Translations under genes and position numbers: made by a program
Shown here: positions 25,568-34,690 of the stretch, one piece after another
Numbering within the stretch: the stretch's first letter is position 1
Layout: every line of letters starts with the position of its first letter
The notes under the pieces: generated by a model
What the model saw: the letters and a program-made list of their open reading frames with translations, nothing else
The model's database searches: none
What the model was told of the DNA's origin: nothing
DNA from: Acidobacteriota bacterium
Lineage (GTDB): Bacteria > Acidobacteriota > Blastocatellia > Pyrinomonadales > Pyrinomonadaceae
Assembly (NCBI GenBank): GCA_016713675.1
Contig: JADJOS010000001.1
Location: 1,178,001 to 1,242,000 of the forward strand
Direction of reading: 5' to 3'
Length of the DNA stretch: 64,000 nucleotides

Positions 25568-26161
25568 ATGCTTAATGCCTTAGTTTATCCAATATTTAGC
25601 CTGATCGTCTGGTGTATTTTCGGTGTCTTTCTCGCCGTTATGCTTCTTAGGCTTATCTTTAACTATTCCGATCCGAATCCGTTTGGCAAGGTCGGCAGGT
25701 TTGGGTTTAAGGTTCGCAAGCTTACGGAAAAATGGGTCTATCCGGCGGCTCGGTTCTTTGCGATGTATCGCATCGATACGCGGCTAGCACCGATATTGAC
25801 GATACTGATTGGTCTGGTAATTACATATTTTTTCACGCAGATCGTCGGCAACACGTTCTTTGTCATCGACGGCCTGACCGCCGGCGTTATGTCGGGCAAT
25901 CCAAAGGTTATCATCGGATTTATTATCTACGGGCTGCTTAGCGTCCTCATTTTGTTTATTTTCATACGGTTCATTGCATCGTGGTTCGTGTTTACGCGAA
26001 AGACTTTCCTCGCGTTTGTAATGCGTGTGACCGATCCGATACTGCTGCCCGTGCAGCGACTGATCCCGCCGATCGGGATGTTTGATATCTCGGCAATGCT
26101 CGTGCTGCTGCTGATCGGATTCTTACAAGGGATCGTGCTGAATATATTTGTTCGAAGCTGA
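25568..26161 (+). CDS. yggT: YggT family integral membrane protein
   Basis: A 197-aa inner membrane protein with two YggT repeats: an N-terminal block with hydrophobic segments at about 5-28 and 75-98, and a second at about 115-145 and 170-195. The typical WVYPAARFFAMYRIDTRLAPILTILIG and VTDPILLPVQRLIPPIGMFDISAMLVLLLIGF blocks (PxRxxIPPxGxxD type) are present. Family members act in osmotic tolerance and cell division in some bacteria and algae; the molecular role is open. It lies between yggS and yggU in one row. Confidence 0.88.
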   Translation: MLNALVYPIFSLIVWCIFGVFLAVMLLRLIFNYSDPNPFGKVGRFGFKVRKLTEKWVYPAARFFAMYRIDTRLAPILTILIGLVITYFFTQIVGNTFFVIDGLTAGVMSGNPKVIIGFIIYGLLSVLILFIFIRFIASWFVFTRKTFLAFVMRVTDPILLPVQRLIPPIGMFDISAMLVLLLIGFLQGIVLNIFVRS

Positions 26162-26179
26162 TCTATTGAGCTTGATCCG

Positions 26180-26470
26180 ATGAACATTGTCGAAATGGGT
26201 GGTACGGTCACGTTTACGGTCCGTGTCGTTCCGAGAGCCTCAAAAAGCGAGATCATCGGCGAACACGACGGAGCTCTTAAGGTGCGCATCGCATCGCCGC
26301 CTGTCGACGGCGCGGCAAATACGGAGTTGATCAAGCTGCTCGCCAAACAATTGGGCGTTTCTAAGAGCAATGTCGAGATCATTGGCGGGCAAACATCGAA
26401 AACAAAACAGATCCGGATAACCGGAATTACAACCGCACAGATCGCGTCAGTTTTGAAAGCCAAAACCTAG
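26180..26470 (+). CDS. yggU: YggU/DUF167 family protein
   Basis: A 96-aa DUF167 protein: VVPRASKSEIIGEHDGALKVRIASPPVDGAANTELIKLL, then GVSKSNVEIIGGQTSKTKQIRI. Small alpha/beta fold, function not known. It follows yggT by 18 bases and is the last gene of the yggS-yggT-yggU row. Confidence 0.92.
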   Translation: MNIVEMGGTVTFTVRVVPRASKSEIIGEHDGALKVRIASPPVDGAANTELIKLLAKQLGVSKSNVEIIGGQTSKTKQIRITGITTAQIASVLKAKT

Positions 26471-26563
26471 CGTGATATATTTTCAAGTTCGGCAAGGCGG
26501 AAACACGACCGTTAGGAAGTGTGCCAAAGTCTAGTCTACATTTCACTCAAAGGAACATTAACG

Positions 26564-27304
26564 ATGTCAGGACACTCCAAGTGGCACACAATTAAGCACA
26601 AGAAAGGTGCTTTGGACGCGAAACGCGGCAAGATCTTTACCAAGCTAATCAAAGAGATCACGGTCGCGGCACGCACCGGCGGCAGCGGCGATGTCGATTC
26701 GAACGCCCGTCTCCGTAAAGCCGTCACAGACGCCAAAGGGCTTAACATGCCCAACGACACGATCGACCGTGCCATCAAACGCGGCACCGGCCAGCTCGAA
26801 GGCGTAGCTTACGATGAAATTACATACGAAGGCTACGGCCCGAACGGTGTCGCCGTGCTCGTGGAAACGATGACTGACAACCGCAACCGTACGGTCGCCG
26901 AGATCCGACATCTCTTTTCGAAGAACGGCGGAAATATGGGCGAATCGGGCTCGGTCGCGTGGATGTTCGACAAGAAAGGCTACATCGTCGTCGATAAGGC
27001 TGCTAAGAGTGAAGACGAGCTGTTCGAAATAGCGATCGAGGCAGGTGCCGACGACATGCAGGACGAGGGCGATGTCTTTGAGATATTCACGACGCCCGAC
27101 AGCTTTGAGGCCGTCCACGAAGCCATCAAGGCCGCAGGAATCGAACCCCAGGCCGCCGAGGTCTCAATGATCCCACAGAACTATATCGCTCTCACCGGCC
27201 AGGATGCCAAGACGATGATGAAACTCTACGACGCCCTCGACGACAACGACGACGTTCAAAAGGTCTACGCCAACTTCGACATAGACGAGAGCGAGATGGA
27301 GTAG
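26564..27304 (+). CDS. yebC: YebC/PmpR family transcription/translation factor
   Basis: The 246-aa protein begins [23 protein letters not shown], the diagnostic N-terminus, so ATG 26564 is chosen over an upstream in-frame codon at 26519; AAAGGAA lies just before it. Other blocks are [30 protein letters not shown] and the C-terminal [38 protein letters not shown]. The family was described as DNA-binding regulators, and recent work links it to easing ribosome stalling on prolines. The stop is 1 base away from the convergent VOC gene stop. Confidence 0.93.
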   Translation: MSGHSKWHTIKHKKGALDAKRGKIFTKLIKEITVAARTGGSGDVDSNARLRKAVTDAKGLNMPNDTIDRAIKRGTGQLEGVAYDEITYEGYGPNGVAVLVETMTDNRNRTVAEIRHLFSKNGGNMGESGSVAWMFDKKGYIVVDKAAKSEDELFEIAIEAGADDMQDEGDVFEIFTTPDSFEAVHEAIKAAGIEPQAAEVSMIPQNYIALTGQDAKTMMKLYDALDDNDDVQKVYANFDIDESEME

Positions 27305-27305
27305 A

Positions 27306-27674
27306 TCAGCCGGTCAATTGCCCAAACACGATCCGATGCCCGTCCGGAGTGACGACGGTGAAGTCCCGGATTCCCCACGGTTTGTTTGCGATCGGTGACA
27401 GTATCACAGCTCCGCGTTCGTTGAACTCGGCATAGACCTCATCGACATTTTCGACCAATGCGTGGGCAAACCATGAGTGGTTGCCGGTGGCTTCGGCGGT
27501 CATCTCGTCGGAGCATTCGCCGAGCATCACTTTGAAATCACCAAATGAAAGGAACTTCCAGCCCGGAGCCGTGAAATCCAGATCAAACCCGAGCTTAGAC
27601 TTAAAATGATCGGCTGCGACCGTGAGATCTTTGACCGCCAAGACATGCCGCGTGTGAACAACTTTTCGTTCCAT
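27306..27674 (-). CDS. VOC superfamily (glyoxalase/bleomycin resistance-like) protein
   Basis: A 122-aa single vicinal-oxygen-chelate domain: VHTRHVLAVKDLTVAADHFKSKLGFDLDF, then KFLSFGDFKVMLGEC, and the C-terminal half NVDEVYAEFNERGAVILSPIANKPWGIRDFTVVTPDGHRIVFGQ. The two beta-alpha-beta-beta-beta halves are visible. Possible metal ligands are His near residue 10 and a late Glu-type position that is not obvious, so it may bind rather than convert a ligand. It lies 2 bases downstream of the membrane acyltransferase gene, on the same strand. Confidence 0.85.
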   Translation of the reverse strand: MERKVVHTRHVLAVKDLTVAADHFKSKLGFDLDFTAPGWKFLSFGDFKVMLGECSDEMTAEATGNHSWFAHALVENVDEVYAEFNERGAVILSPIANKPWGIRDFTVVTPDGHRIVFGQLTG

Positions 27675-27676
27675 AT

Positions 27677-28897
27677 TTATAAATAACTCAGAGCCCAGTG
27701 CTTATTGCGGCGTTTCAGGTTTCCCCACCACAGGCAAAGCGGATAGAGGATCACGAGGCCGGCGAGCCATGCTGCATAGGTAATGGCCAATGAAAATCCG
27801 TGGCCATCGGGTGCGGCCTGGCCAATTTGCATCATATTCACGAAAAAGTAGCTGATATCCTTTCCGGCAAAATAGCTGAGAGCAATGCCCATGATGTGGG
27901 CCATGAACCACTGAAGTATGTAATAGAACATCGGCACGCGCCCGAACGTGATCGAGATCTGCTGCCAGATCGCTTTACCGTCGATTCTGTCGGTCAAGGC
28001 CAGCACGACCATTGATGGTCCGAGCGTCATCAGCAAAAACAGCAGCGACGGCGGATATTTGGTCGTATTTAGAAAAGAGAGAAACGTCGCGATGCCTGTT
28101 TCCTGCGACTTCCACTGTGACGGGTCGCCGTAGAAATTGGACAGCCGAAGCAGCACAAAGACAAGTGTGGCGGCTCCGCCCATGATCAGCAGCAGTCTCT
28201 TCCTTTGCTCAGGCGCCCATCCGTAGATCGTTCCGAGAGCATAGCCTGCCGCCATTACTCCTATCCACGGGATCAAAGGATAGGCGAACATTATCTGCGA
28301 AGTGCCGCCGAATATAGGCACGATCCCCATCTGATGAAAAATGATCCAGATCGATTGACCGAGGTCGGGCGGCGGCGTGCCCATAAATGCAATGTTTGGC
28401 GGTATCTGAAAGCCGTCAAGCAGATTGTGAAGCATGATCATAAGCACGCCGAAAATGCCGACGATCTTTGCCGGCAAATAGATCAAAGCGGCCATTACGA
28501 TCATCGAAACACCGATCACCCAAATGACCTGTGCCAAACCGAAAAACGAATAGTCCAAATTGAAAACAATGCCAAATCTGACGACGGTAAATTCGAGGAT
28601 AATGAGCCACAAACCGCGAGTCCAAAGAAATTTCGACAACTCGGCGTTCGACTTACCGTTCATCTTCTGCAGATAAATGCTCACTCCCGACAAAAATACA
28701 AAGGCAGGGGCACAAAAATGCGTGATCCAGCGTGTAAAGAATACGGCAGCTGTCGTCGTTGCCGGATCGGTCGGGTCGTGTGTCAAAGCACCGGCGTGGA
28801 CAAACTCGCGTGTGTGGTCAAGCAGCATGATCATCATCACGACGCCCCGCAGCAGGTCAATGGAATAGATGCGTTGTTTAATGGTTTCTTCGGACAT
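27677..28897 (-). CDS. DUF1624/HGSNAT-like membrane acyltransferase family protein
   Basis: A 406-aa multi-spanning protein with about 10-11 membrane segments. The N-terminus RIYSIDLLRGVVMMIMLLDHTREF is the DUF1624 / heparan-glucosaminide N-acetyltransferase signature, with the conserved Asp-Leu-Leu-Arg-Gly and a membrane His. Related proteins transfer acetyl groups across membranes to sugars. FCAPAFVFLSGVSIYL is also typical. The acceptor is unknown. The gene is probably translated together with the VOC gene that follows. Confidence 0.85.
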   Translation of the reverse strand: MSEETIKQRIYSIDLLRGVVMMIMLLDHTREFVHAGALTHDPTDPATTTAAVFFTRWITHFCAPAFVFLSGVSIYLQKMNGKSNAELSKFLWTRGLWLIILEFTVVRFGIVFNLDYSFFGLAQVIWVIGVSMIVMAALIYLPAKIVGIFGVLMIMLHNLLDGFQIPPNIAFMGTPPPDLGQSIWIIFHQMGIVPIFGGTSQIMFAYPLIPWIGVMAAGYALGTIYGWAPEQRKRLLLIMGGAATLVFVLLRLSNFYGDPSQWKSQETGIATFLSFLNTTKYPPSLLFLLMTLGPSMVVLALTDRIDGKAIWQQISITFGRVPMFYYILQWFMAHIMGIALSYFAGKDISYFFVNMMQIGQAAPDGHGFSLAITYAAWLAGLVILYPLCLWWGNLKRRNKHWALSYL

Positions 28898-29201
28898 TGA
28901 TGTTTACGTTGTCTTAGATCTGTAAATGATCGCCCCAAAATTTGCGTTCCCCACCGGTGCTGCAATTCATGGTCAAGGTTGATACTGTTCAGATCTCCAC
29001 CGGCCGTTGGCCATGCCTTGAGTGCGGTCGTATCCTTGCAATCGACGAACTATTGGAGCGGTCTGAAATCGCCCTCGAGTAGGACATTTTCCCAATTTGG
29101 CAGAGCCGGCACGTCAAACACCTGATCGGTTCGTCCACGTTCGATACGATCTGAGATCCATGCCCTTTCGTCTCGCTCCGTCGTCATATTCTGCCGCCGG
29201 C
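28898..29201. other. About 300-base gap with a possible decayed coding fragment
   Basis: No convincing gene. On the minus strand an ATG at 29187 opens 45 codons (MTTERDERAWISDRIERG..., to TAG 29050), and the same frame stays open beyond that stop for about 45 more codons. The composition is protein-like (acidic N-terminus, WENVLLEGDF). This looks like the relic of a small gene broken by one stop, but I cannot name a family. Confidence 0.3.
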
Positions 29202-29567
29202 TCAATTGCCGCCGCCCAGGTACCAATCACCGGTTATCGGCCCCGTCGCATAGATCGAAACGCCGGATACCACGGATCGGGTGATAGAGACTTTCTGTTC
29301 GCCTGCCTGATAAGTTGTTGTCGCGCCGTCGGGCCCTTTCGAAACGGTCGATGTTGTCGAACCAACATTAACCTCAAAAGCTGCCAGTATGGTTTCGTCC
29401 GTCATTTCCGCCGACATTGTCTTGCCGTTAACGACTGAAGGAGTAGAAGGCTGCGGTGTTCTGGTCGGTTTTGGCTGTGGCGATGAATTACCGCCGGGAT
29501 ACTGGACCGTGATGCACGATGTGCCGGCAGCGGCTAACGTGATCGACAACAATAAGAGTATTTTCAT
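29202..29567 (-). CDS. Small putative lipoprotein
   Basis: The product of about 121 aa begins MKILLLLSITLAAAGTSC, a lipoprotein-type signal with Cys at about 18; the lipobox (AGTSC) is only partly canonical. A Pro/Thr/Ser-rich spacer (PQPKPTRTPQPSTPS) follows, then a C-terminal domain of about 75 residues with beta character (TMSAEMTDETILAAFEVNVGS, QKVSITRSVVSGVSIYATGP). The start at 29567 is preferred to a codon 18 bases upstream. Function unknown. Confidence 0.6.
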   Translation of the reverse strand: MKILLLLSITLAAAGTSCITVQYPGGNSSPQPKPTRTPQPSTPSVVNGKTMSAEMTDETILAAFEVNVGSTTSTVSKGPDGATTTYQAGEQKVSITRSVVSGVSIYATGPITGDWYLGGGN

Positions 29568-29593
29568 TACTGAGCTTCTAAGCATGACGGGTT

Positions 29594-29878
29594 TTAGGTT
29601 CCGCGTTGAGTGTTTGAGAACCGTCGCACATTTCGTTCCCGTGCCCGGTCAGCCTCAAGCTCTCGGTCACGCGGCGGAGCGTTGGTGACGAGCGAATTAA
29701 GCAGCTCCAGGACTGCGGCCGCAACGCGTTCGACGGCGAGATCAAATGCGGCTTCATTCGCCTTAGACGGTTTGCTAAAACCGGAGAGCTTTCGGACGAA
29801 TTGGATCGCTGAGGCGTTGACTTCGTCCGTCGTCGCCGGCGGGTCAAAATTGAATAGTGTTTTAATATTTCTGCACAT
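29594..29878 (-). CDS. DUF2277 domain protein
   Basis: A 94-aa protein matching DUF2277: MCRNIKTLFNFDPPATTDEVNASAIQFVRKLSGFSKPSKANEAAF, given here as consecutive blocks MCRNIKTLFNFDPPATTDE and ASAIQFVRKLSGFSKPS, with the conserved N-terminal Cys-Arg-Asn-Ile and the C-terminal helix VAAAVLELLNSLVT. The family is small, common in soil bacteria, and has no known role. Its start codon overlaps by one base the stop of the EF-Tu-like gene upstream, so the two are likely cotranslated. Confidence 0.88.
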   Translation of the reverse strand: MCRNIKTLFNFDPPATTDEVNASAIQFVRKLSGFSKPSKANEAAFDLAVERVAAAVLELLNSLVTNAPPRDRELEADRARERNVRRFSNTQRGT

Positions 29879-30534
29879 TATTTGGTTGGCGTTAGGGCGG
29901 TTATTACACCGATGCCGATGGTCCTTCCGCCGTCCCGGAGCGAAAATTTCGCACCCTTTGAAAGGCCTGCCGATTCAGTCAATTCGATCTCGACAGCGAT
30001 ACCTTTTTCGCCGGCCGCAGCCGAGGCCTTTCCAGTCGGAAGCGTAACTACACCCGAAAAGCCTACCGATCGAAAAAACACCTGACTGCGAAATCCTGTT
30101 GGCATCGGCGTTCGTCGACCGCCGTCCTTGGCATCGACCATATCGAGCGTGCCTTTGAATTTTGTGTAAGCTTTTACGCTGTCCGGCCTTGCGATCAATT
30201 GGCCGCGGACGACGTCAGTTTTTTGAATGCCTTTGAGTAAAAGTCCGATATTCTTGCCGGCATTAGCTTCAGGCAGCGATTTGCCAAACGCGTCAATACG
30301 AACCACAGTGGTTCGCACGGTCGGTTTGATCCCGATGACCTCTACGGCATCGCCGGGCTTTACCGTTCCGCTTTCGATCTTTCCCGTCGCGATCGTGCCG
30401 ACACCGGCTATAGAAAAAACATCCTCGATCTCCATCAAGAACGGAGCAGGTGTCGGCGTCGGCTTTTGAGCAAGAACGGCGACGCCAAGCGTCAAAACTA
30501 TGAGTGTTGGCAATATCAAGTTCTTCATTGCCAT
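29878..30534 (-). CDS. Exported protein consisting of EF-Tu domains II and III only
   Basis: The 218-aa product has a signal peptide (MKNLILPTLIVLTLGVAVLAQ, cleavage about residue 23) and a short PTPTPAP spacer. Next comes a domain clearly matching EF-Tu domain II: EDVFSIAGVGTIATGKIESG, PGDAVEVIGI, NIGLLLKGI and VVRGQLIARP (about 36-117). Then comes domain III: AYTKFKGTLDMVDAKDGG, RTPMPTGFRSQVFFRS, KGAKFSLRDGGRTIGIGVITAL (about 120-215). In EF-Tu these barrels bind aminoacyl-tRNA and the GTPase domain. The GTPase domain itself is missing and there is no room for it. Export to the periplasm argues against a role in translation. It may be a moonlighting-type surface or chaperone protein; that is inference. 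Confidence 0.8.
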   Translation of the reverse strand: MAMKNLILPTLIVLTLGVAVLAQKPTPTPAPFLMEIEDVFSIAGVGTIATGKIESGTVKPGDAVEVIGIKPTVRTTVVRIDAFGKSLPEANAGKNIGLLLKGIQKTDVVRGQLIARPDSVKAYTKFKGTLDMVDAKDGGRRTPMPTGFRSQVFFRSVGFSGVVTLPTGKASAAAGEKGIAVEIELTESAGLSKGAKFSLRDGGRTIGIGVITALTPTK

Positions 30535-30570
30535 TGATAATAAGAAAATTGCCGAGACTTGCCAAGCTAT

Positions 30571-31236
30571 TTAATTTGCGTTGATCCAATCTCCCGTGAC
30601 GCGTGCCATCTCGGCGAAAACATCTTCATTCGAAGTTCGCGACTTCTTGAGGATCTTGTAGCTATGGTTTGCAGTCTCAATGAGGTGAAGTGCGGCAAGA
30701 CCGCTGAGATCGGCGATCGTGGGTTCGAGTAGATCGAGAGTCGCGAGTTCGTCACGCGTGCCGGAGAGAAAAAGCTTCGGGATATCTATTTTGGCGAGGT
30801 GCTCGGCACGCTTCGTGTCCGGCCGCCCCGGCAAGTGCAGCGGGAACGAGAACAAAACCAACCCTTCGACACCATCAAGCGGCTTCTCAGACTGAGCAGT
30901 AGTCGTCATCCGCCCGCCGAACGAATGCCCGCCGGCGAGCAGTTTCAGATCGGGAGCCGCCGCGTTTGCGGCTTTTACCGCGGATCGAATTGTCTCAATA
31001 CACACCTCCTGAGAATTCCGCCCGCCGCCTTTCTCCGAATATGGAAAATTGTAACGAAACGTCGCAATGCCGCGCTCCGCTAAGGCCTCCGCGATCGCCT
31101 GCATCGTCGCATGCCGCATGTTCGTGCTCGCACCGTGCCCGAGGACGAGCAAGTGCGTCGCGTTCTCAGGCCGCAACAAAATGGCAGAAACCTCGCCCTT
31201 CTCAGCGGTCGCGAGGAATTTAAGATCTCTTTCCAT
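30571..31236 (-). CDS. Alpha/beta hydrolase of the KANL3/Tex30 type
   Basis: A 221-aa alpha/beta hydrolase: LLVLGHGASTNMRHATMQAIAEAL (oxyanion region), FRYNFPYSEKGG, the nucleophile elbow GGHSFGGRM (Ser at about 105), LFLSGTRDELAT (acid) and the His in IETANHSY. This arrangement is that of the KANL3/Tex30 and dienelactone-hydrolase-like groups. The gene starts 5 bases after the hmgA stop, so it rides on the tyrosine-degradation row. It is not a known enzyme of that pathway; any role there is inference. Confidence 0.85.
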   Translation of the reverse strand: MERDLKFLATAEKGEVSAILLRPENATHLLVLGHGASTNMRHATMQAIAEALAERGIATFRYNFPYSEKGGGRNSQEVCIETIRSAVKAANAAAPDLKLLAGGHSFGGRMTTTAQSEKPLDGVEGLVLFSFPLHLPGRPDTKRAEHLAKIDIPKLFLSGTRDELATLDLLEPTIADLSGLAALHLIETANHSYKILKKSRTSNEDVFAEMARVTGDWINAN

Positions 31237-31241
31237 TTATC

Positions 31242-32531
31242 TCAACTCTGGAAATTCTTCTTCAACCGCTGCCAAACTTCAAAATATTCGCTCTGCAATT
31301 GCGAGCTATCCATCGCGAACTTGGTCGGGCGGATGATGTAGCGTGATTCGAACATGAACGCCATTGTGCCTTCAAGTTTTTGCGGTTTGAGATCGGCGTT
31401 CGATGCTTTTTCGAAGGCGTCGAGGTCGGGGCCATGGGCGGACATTTGGTTGTGAAGCGAGCCGCCGCCGGGCAGAAAGCCTTCTTCCTTGGCGTCGTAC
31501 TGACCGTAGACGAGCCCCATGTATTCGGACATGTAATTGCGGTGGTACCACGGCGGACGGAAAGTGTTTTCGGCGACCAACCATCGTTCCGGGAAGATGG
31601 CAAAGTCACAGTTTGCCACGCCGGGTTCTCCTGACGGCGATGTAAGCACGGTGAAGATACTCGGATCGGGATGATCGTACGAGATCGAGCCGATCGTGTT
31701 GAATCGGCGAAGGTCGTAGCGGTATGGGGCGTAATTGCCGTGCCAGCCGACGACGTCGAGCGGCGAGTGGGTCATCGGGGCGGACCACAGGTTGCCGGCA
31801 AATTTGGCTACTTGTTCAAACTCGCCCTCGCGGTCCTCGTACCAAGCGACGGGCGTTTCAAAATCACGCGGATTGGCGAGGCCGTTGGCACCGATCGGGC
31901 CGAGATCGGGAATGCGGAACTGGGCTCCATAATTTTCGCAGATATAGCCGCGACACTGTTTGTCCTCCGGATGCGGCTCGACCTTAAATCTGACGCCGCG
32001 AGGGATGACAACGATCTCACCGGCACCTGCCTGGATAGCCCCGAGCTCGGTCAAAAAACCAAGCCGTCCCATCTCAGGCACGATCAGCATTTCAGCGTCC
32101 GCGTTGTAAAAATAGCGGTCGCCCATGCCCTTGTTGCAGGTGTAAATGTGGATGCCGATGCCGGCCTGCGACATAAGGTCGCCGTTGAGAGCAATGGTCG
32201 TGATGCCGTCAATAAAATCGGTTGGTTCGGTGGGGATCGGCAGCGGATCCCATCGGAGTTGATTGGGCGTGACATCAATGTCGTCCGGCTTACTCTGCCA
32301 ACGACGGTTGTCGATCCGCGCAAATGGCAAGTGCATGACCGACGGCCGAATGCGATACGTCCACGTACGTTTGTTGCCCGAGCGAGGAACAGTAAACGCC
32401 GTGCCTGACAGCTGCTCAGCATAAAGTCCAAGCGGTGCCTTCTGCGGCGAATTATGCCCGATGGGCAAAGCACCCTCGACCGCCTCGGTCGCAAATTCGT
32501 TTCCAAAACCTGTTTGATATTTGAGTTCCAT
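31242..32531 (-). CDS. hmgA: Homogentisate 1,2-dioxygenase
   Basis: Non-haem iron enzyme that opens the ring of homogentisate to maleylacetoacetate in tyrosine catabolism. The 429-aa length and blocks are typical: [13 protein letters not shown] at the N-terminus, [65 protein letters not shown], and the iron-ligand region [20 protein letters not shown] with the later [14 protein letters not shown]. The ATG directly follows the stop of the PD40 gene, so they are coupled. No maleylacetoacetate isomerase or fumarylacetoacetase gene is in view. Confidence 0.97.
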   Translation of the reverse strand: MELKYQTGFGNEFATEAVEGALPIGHNSPQKAPLGLYAEQLSGTAFTVPRSGNKRTWTYRIRPSVMHLPFARIDNRRWQSKPDDIDVTPNQLRWDPLPIPTEPTDFIDGITTIALNGDLMSQAGIGIHIYTCNKGMGDRYFYNADAEMLIVPEMGRLGFLTELGAIQAGAGEIVVIPRGVRFKVEPHPEDKQCRGYICENYGAQFRIPDLGPIGANGLANPRDFETPVAWYEDREGEFEQVAKFAGNLWSAPMTHSPLDVVGWHGNYAPYRYDLRRFNTIGSISYDHPDPSIFTVLTSPSGEPGVANCDFAIFPERWLVAENTFRPPWYHRNYMSEYMGLVYGQYDAKEEGFLPGGGSLHNQMSAHGPDLDAFEKASNADLKPQKLEGTMAFMFESRYIIRPTKFAMDSSQLQSEYFEVWQRLKKNFQS

Positions 32532-33458
32532 CTACTTTTTGCCTACGACCGCCCCTCGCTCTGCTCTTAGCCCTTTAATGTAAACTGCTGAGCCACCTTC
32601 CCCCGTCAATAGCTTTGTACCGTCGGGTGAAAGGGAATAATCCGAAGCCTTAATCTCGAGTTTTTCCACACCTTTAGGGGTTACCAAGTAATTTTGTTGC
32701 GCTAACATCCCGCCACGCGAAAGGTAAAGCATGAACTCGGCTACGCGAGCTGTCTGGATCCGCTCGATGAACGCCTTACTGTCAGGTAACGCCACTGTTG
32801 ATTTCGGGCTGATCTCGCCTGTCGGACTGACGACGGTGACTTGGTTCCCATTATTGATCACGTCGATCGCTTTGCCATCTGCCCCCAGCTTGGCGGCGGC
32901 GATGAAGTATGCACCGCGGGGTGCGGGAACAGCATGAGTTACTTGAAACTCCTTCGCGAGGATCACCTTTTCTTTCAGAGACGTGAGATCGACGTAATGC
33001 AAAGAACCGAACTTTATAAAGATGTTTGTCGAAAAATTTCTTGCAAACACGACACCTGTGCCGCCGTGATCGAATTCCGGCCGGAGTTCCTTTTCAGGCG
33101 TTTTCGTAAGCTGCTTTAGCCCGCTGCCGTCGGTGTTGATGATAAAAACATCGTGAAGCACAGTTGCAGAAGTTCGCCTAAGGAAAACGATCTTTTTCCC
33201 GTCTGGACTAAGTGACGGGTACTCGTCGAATACTCCCGCGACGTTTTGCGTGACAGTTTTAACCTCGGTGCCTTCGCTCGACATAACCGCCAGACCCTTT
33301 GACAGGTCATCCCTCCCCTTTGAGATGGTGGCGGAGAAGACGATCGATTTGCCGTCGGGGCTATAGCGTGGGTGCTCTGTACGCTTATAATCCTGCGCTT
33401 GAACACTGGTAAGAAATAGTACGATGAAAAATATGAAAAAGAGAGACTGTCGTTTCAT
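32532..33458 (-). CDS. Exported TolB-like PD40 beta-propeller protein
   Basis: The 308-aa product has a signal peptide (MKRQSLFFIFFIVLFLTSVQA). At least three PD40/WD40-like blades of TolB type follow: HPRYSPDGKSIVFSATI, YPSLSPDGKKIVFLRR and LSPDGTKLLTG. Such propellers bind proteins in the periplasm. The gene sits between hppD and hmgA and ends exactly where hmgA begins, so it is expressed with the tyrosine pathway, although no link between the two functions is known. Confidence 0.8.
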   Translation of the reverse strand: MKRQSLFFIFFIVLFLTSVQAQDYKRTEHPRYSPDGKSIVFSATISKGRDDLSKGLAVMSSEGTEVKTVTQNVAGVFDEYPSLSPDGKKIVFLRRTSATVLHDVFIINTDGSGLKQLTKTPEKELRPEFDHGGTGVVFARNFSTNIFIKFGSLHYVDLTSLKEKVILAKEFQVTHAVPAPRGAYFIAAAKLGADGKAIDVINNGNQVTVVSPTGEISPKSTVALPDSKAFIERIQTARVAEFMLYLSRGGMLAQQNYLVTPKGVEKLEIKASDYSLSPDGTKLLTGEGGSAVYIKGLRAERGAVVGKK

Positions 33459-33575
33459 TGGTCTTTCGCGGATTTGCCTCCGCTCGCAATTTTAAGATAT
33501 CAATGCCATGCTCGGGATCCAGCAGTCGGTGTTGAGCATTGCGGAAAATTTCCAGATCCGCCCGGGAAAGCCGGG

Positions 33576-34685
33576 TCAGAGATTACCCCGACGCCTCTGT
33601 TCCTCTTCTATTGATACAAACAGTGCCTTAAAATTGCCCTTGCCGAATCCTTTGCAGCCTTTGCGTTGAAGGATCTCGTAGAAGACCGTCGGCCGATCCT
33701 CAACCGGTTTGGTAAAGATCTGGAGCAAGTAGCCTTCGTCGTCGCGATCGACCAGGATGCCGAGTTTTTTCAAGCTTTCGAGGTCTTCATCGATCGGCCC
33801 GACACGGTCTAACAGGTCGTCGTAGTATGTGTCAGGGATCGTCAGGAATTCGACGCCGTTCTCCATTAATTGGGTAACGGTGCTGCGGATATCGCGGCAG
33901 AGCAGAGCGATGTGCTGGGCACCGGCCGAGCGGTAGAAATCGATGTATTCCTGTATCTGCGACTTGCCACCTTTGCCGGTTGCGGGTTCGTTGATCGGGA
34001 ATTTGATATTGTGCTGGCCGTCGGACATGACGATCGACATCAGGGCTGAATATTCGGTCGAGATGTCTTTGTCGTCAAACGTAATATAGCGGAAAAAACC
34101 GAGTACGTCGCGGTAAAAATCGCACCACTCGGTCATTTTGCCAAGCTCGACGTTACCGACGATGTGATCGACCATCATTATGCCGGTCGGCTCGCCCGAA
34201 ATATTTTGTTCAGTAAAACCGGGCAAAAAGACACCGTTGTAATTGTGGCCGTTGTTGGTGTTGTACGAGATGAACGAATGGATCGTATCGCCATAGGTCG
34301 CGATAGCGGCGTGCCGTACAGAGCCGTTCTCGTCCGCGAGATCATGCGGCTCGGTAATTGGTGTTGCACCGCGTCCAACGGCCTCATTGAATGCATGATC
34401 TGCATCCTCGACATAAAACGCAATATCGCGAACGCCGTCTCCGTGCTGCTTGATATGCTCCGCAGCCGGATGCTCCGGATTGAGCGGTGTCGTCAGCACA
34501 AAATTGATATTCGTCTGCCGCATCAAATACGAGGTCGTCTCACGATTCCCCGTCTCCAGCCCCGAATACCCTGCCCGCGAAAACCCGAACGCCTTGCGAT
34601 AATAAAACTCAGCCTGCTTAGCATTGCCGACGTAAAACTCAACGTGATGTATCTTCTTTAGTCCTAATGGATTTTGTGTAGTCAT
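33576..34685 (-). CDS. hppD: 4-Hydroxyphenylpyruvate dioxygenase
   Basis: Fe(II) enzyme turning 4-hydroxyphenylpyruvate into homogentisate. The 369-aa protein has two VOC-type domains. The N-terminal one starts [20 protein letters not shown]. The C-terminal catalytic one has [13 protein letters not shown] with the first iron His, [10 protein letters not shown] with the second, and [21 protein letters not shown] with the Glu ligand near the end. [22 protein letters not shown] is the usual C-terminus. It lies 5 bases downstream of phhA and is the second step of the phenylalanine route here. Confidence 0.97.
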   Translation of the reverse strand: MTTQNPLGLKKIHHVEFYVGNAKQAEFYYRKAFGFSRAGYSGLETGNRETTSYLMRQTNINFVLTTPLNPEHPAAEHIKQHGDGVRDIAFYVEDADHAFNEAVGRGATPITEPHDLADENGSVRHAAIATYGDTIHSFISYNTNNGHNYNGVFLPGFTEQNISGEPTGIMMVDHIVGNVELGKMTEWCDFYRDVLGFFRYITFDDKDISTEYSALMSIVMSDGQHNIKFPINEPATGKGGKSQIQEYIDFYRSAGAQHIALLCRDIRSTVTQLMENGVEFLTIPDTYYDDLLDRVGPIDEDLESLKKLGILVDRDDEGYLLQIFTKPVEDRPTVFYEILQRKGCKGFGKGNFKALFVSIEEEQRRRGNL

Positions 34686-34690
34686 GGTAA

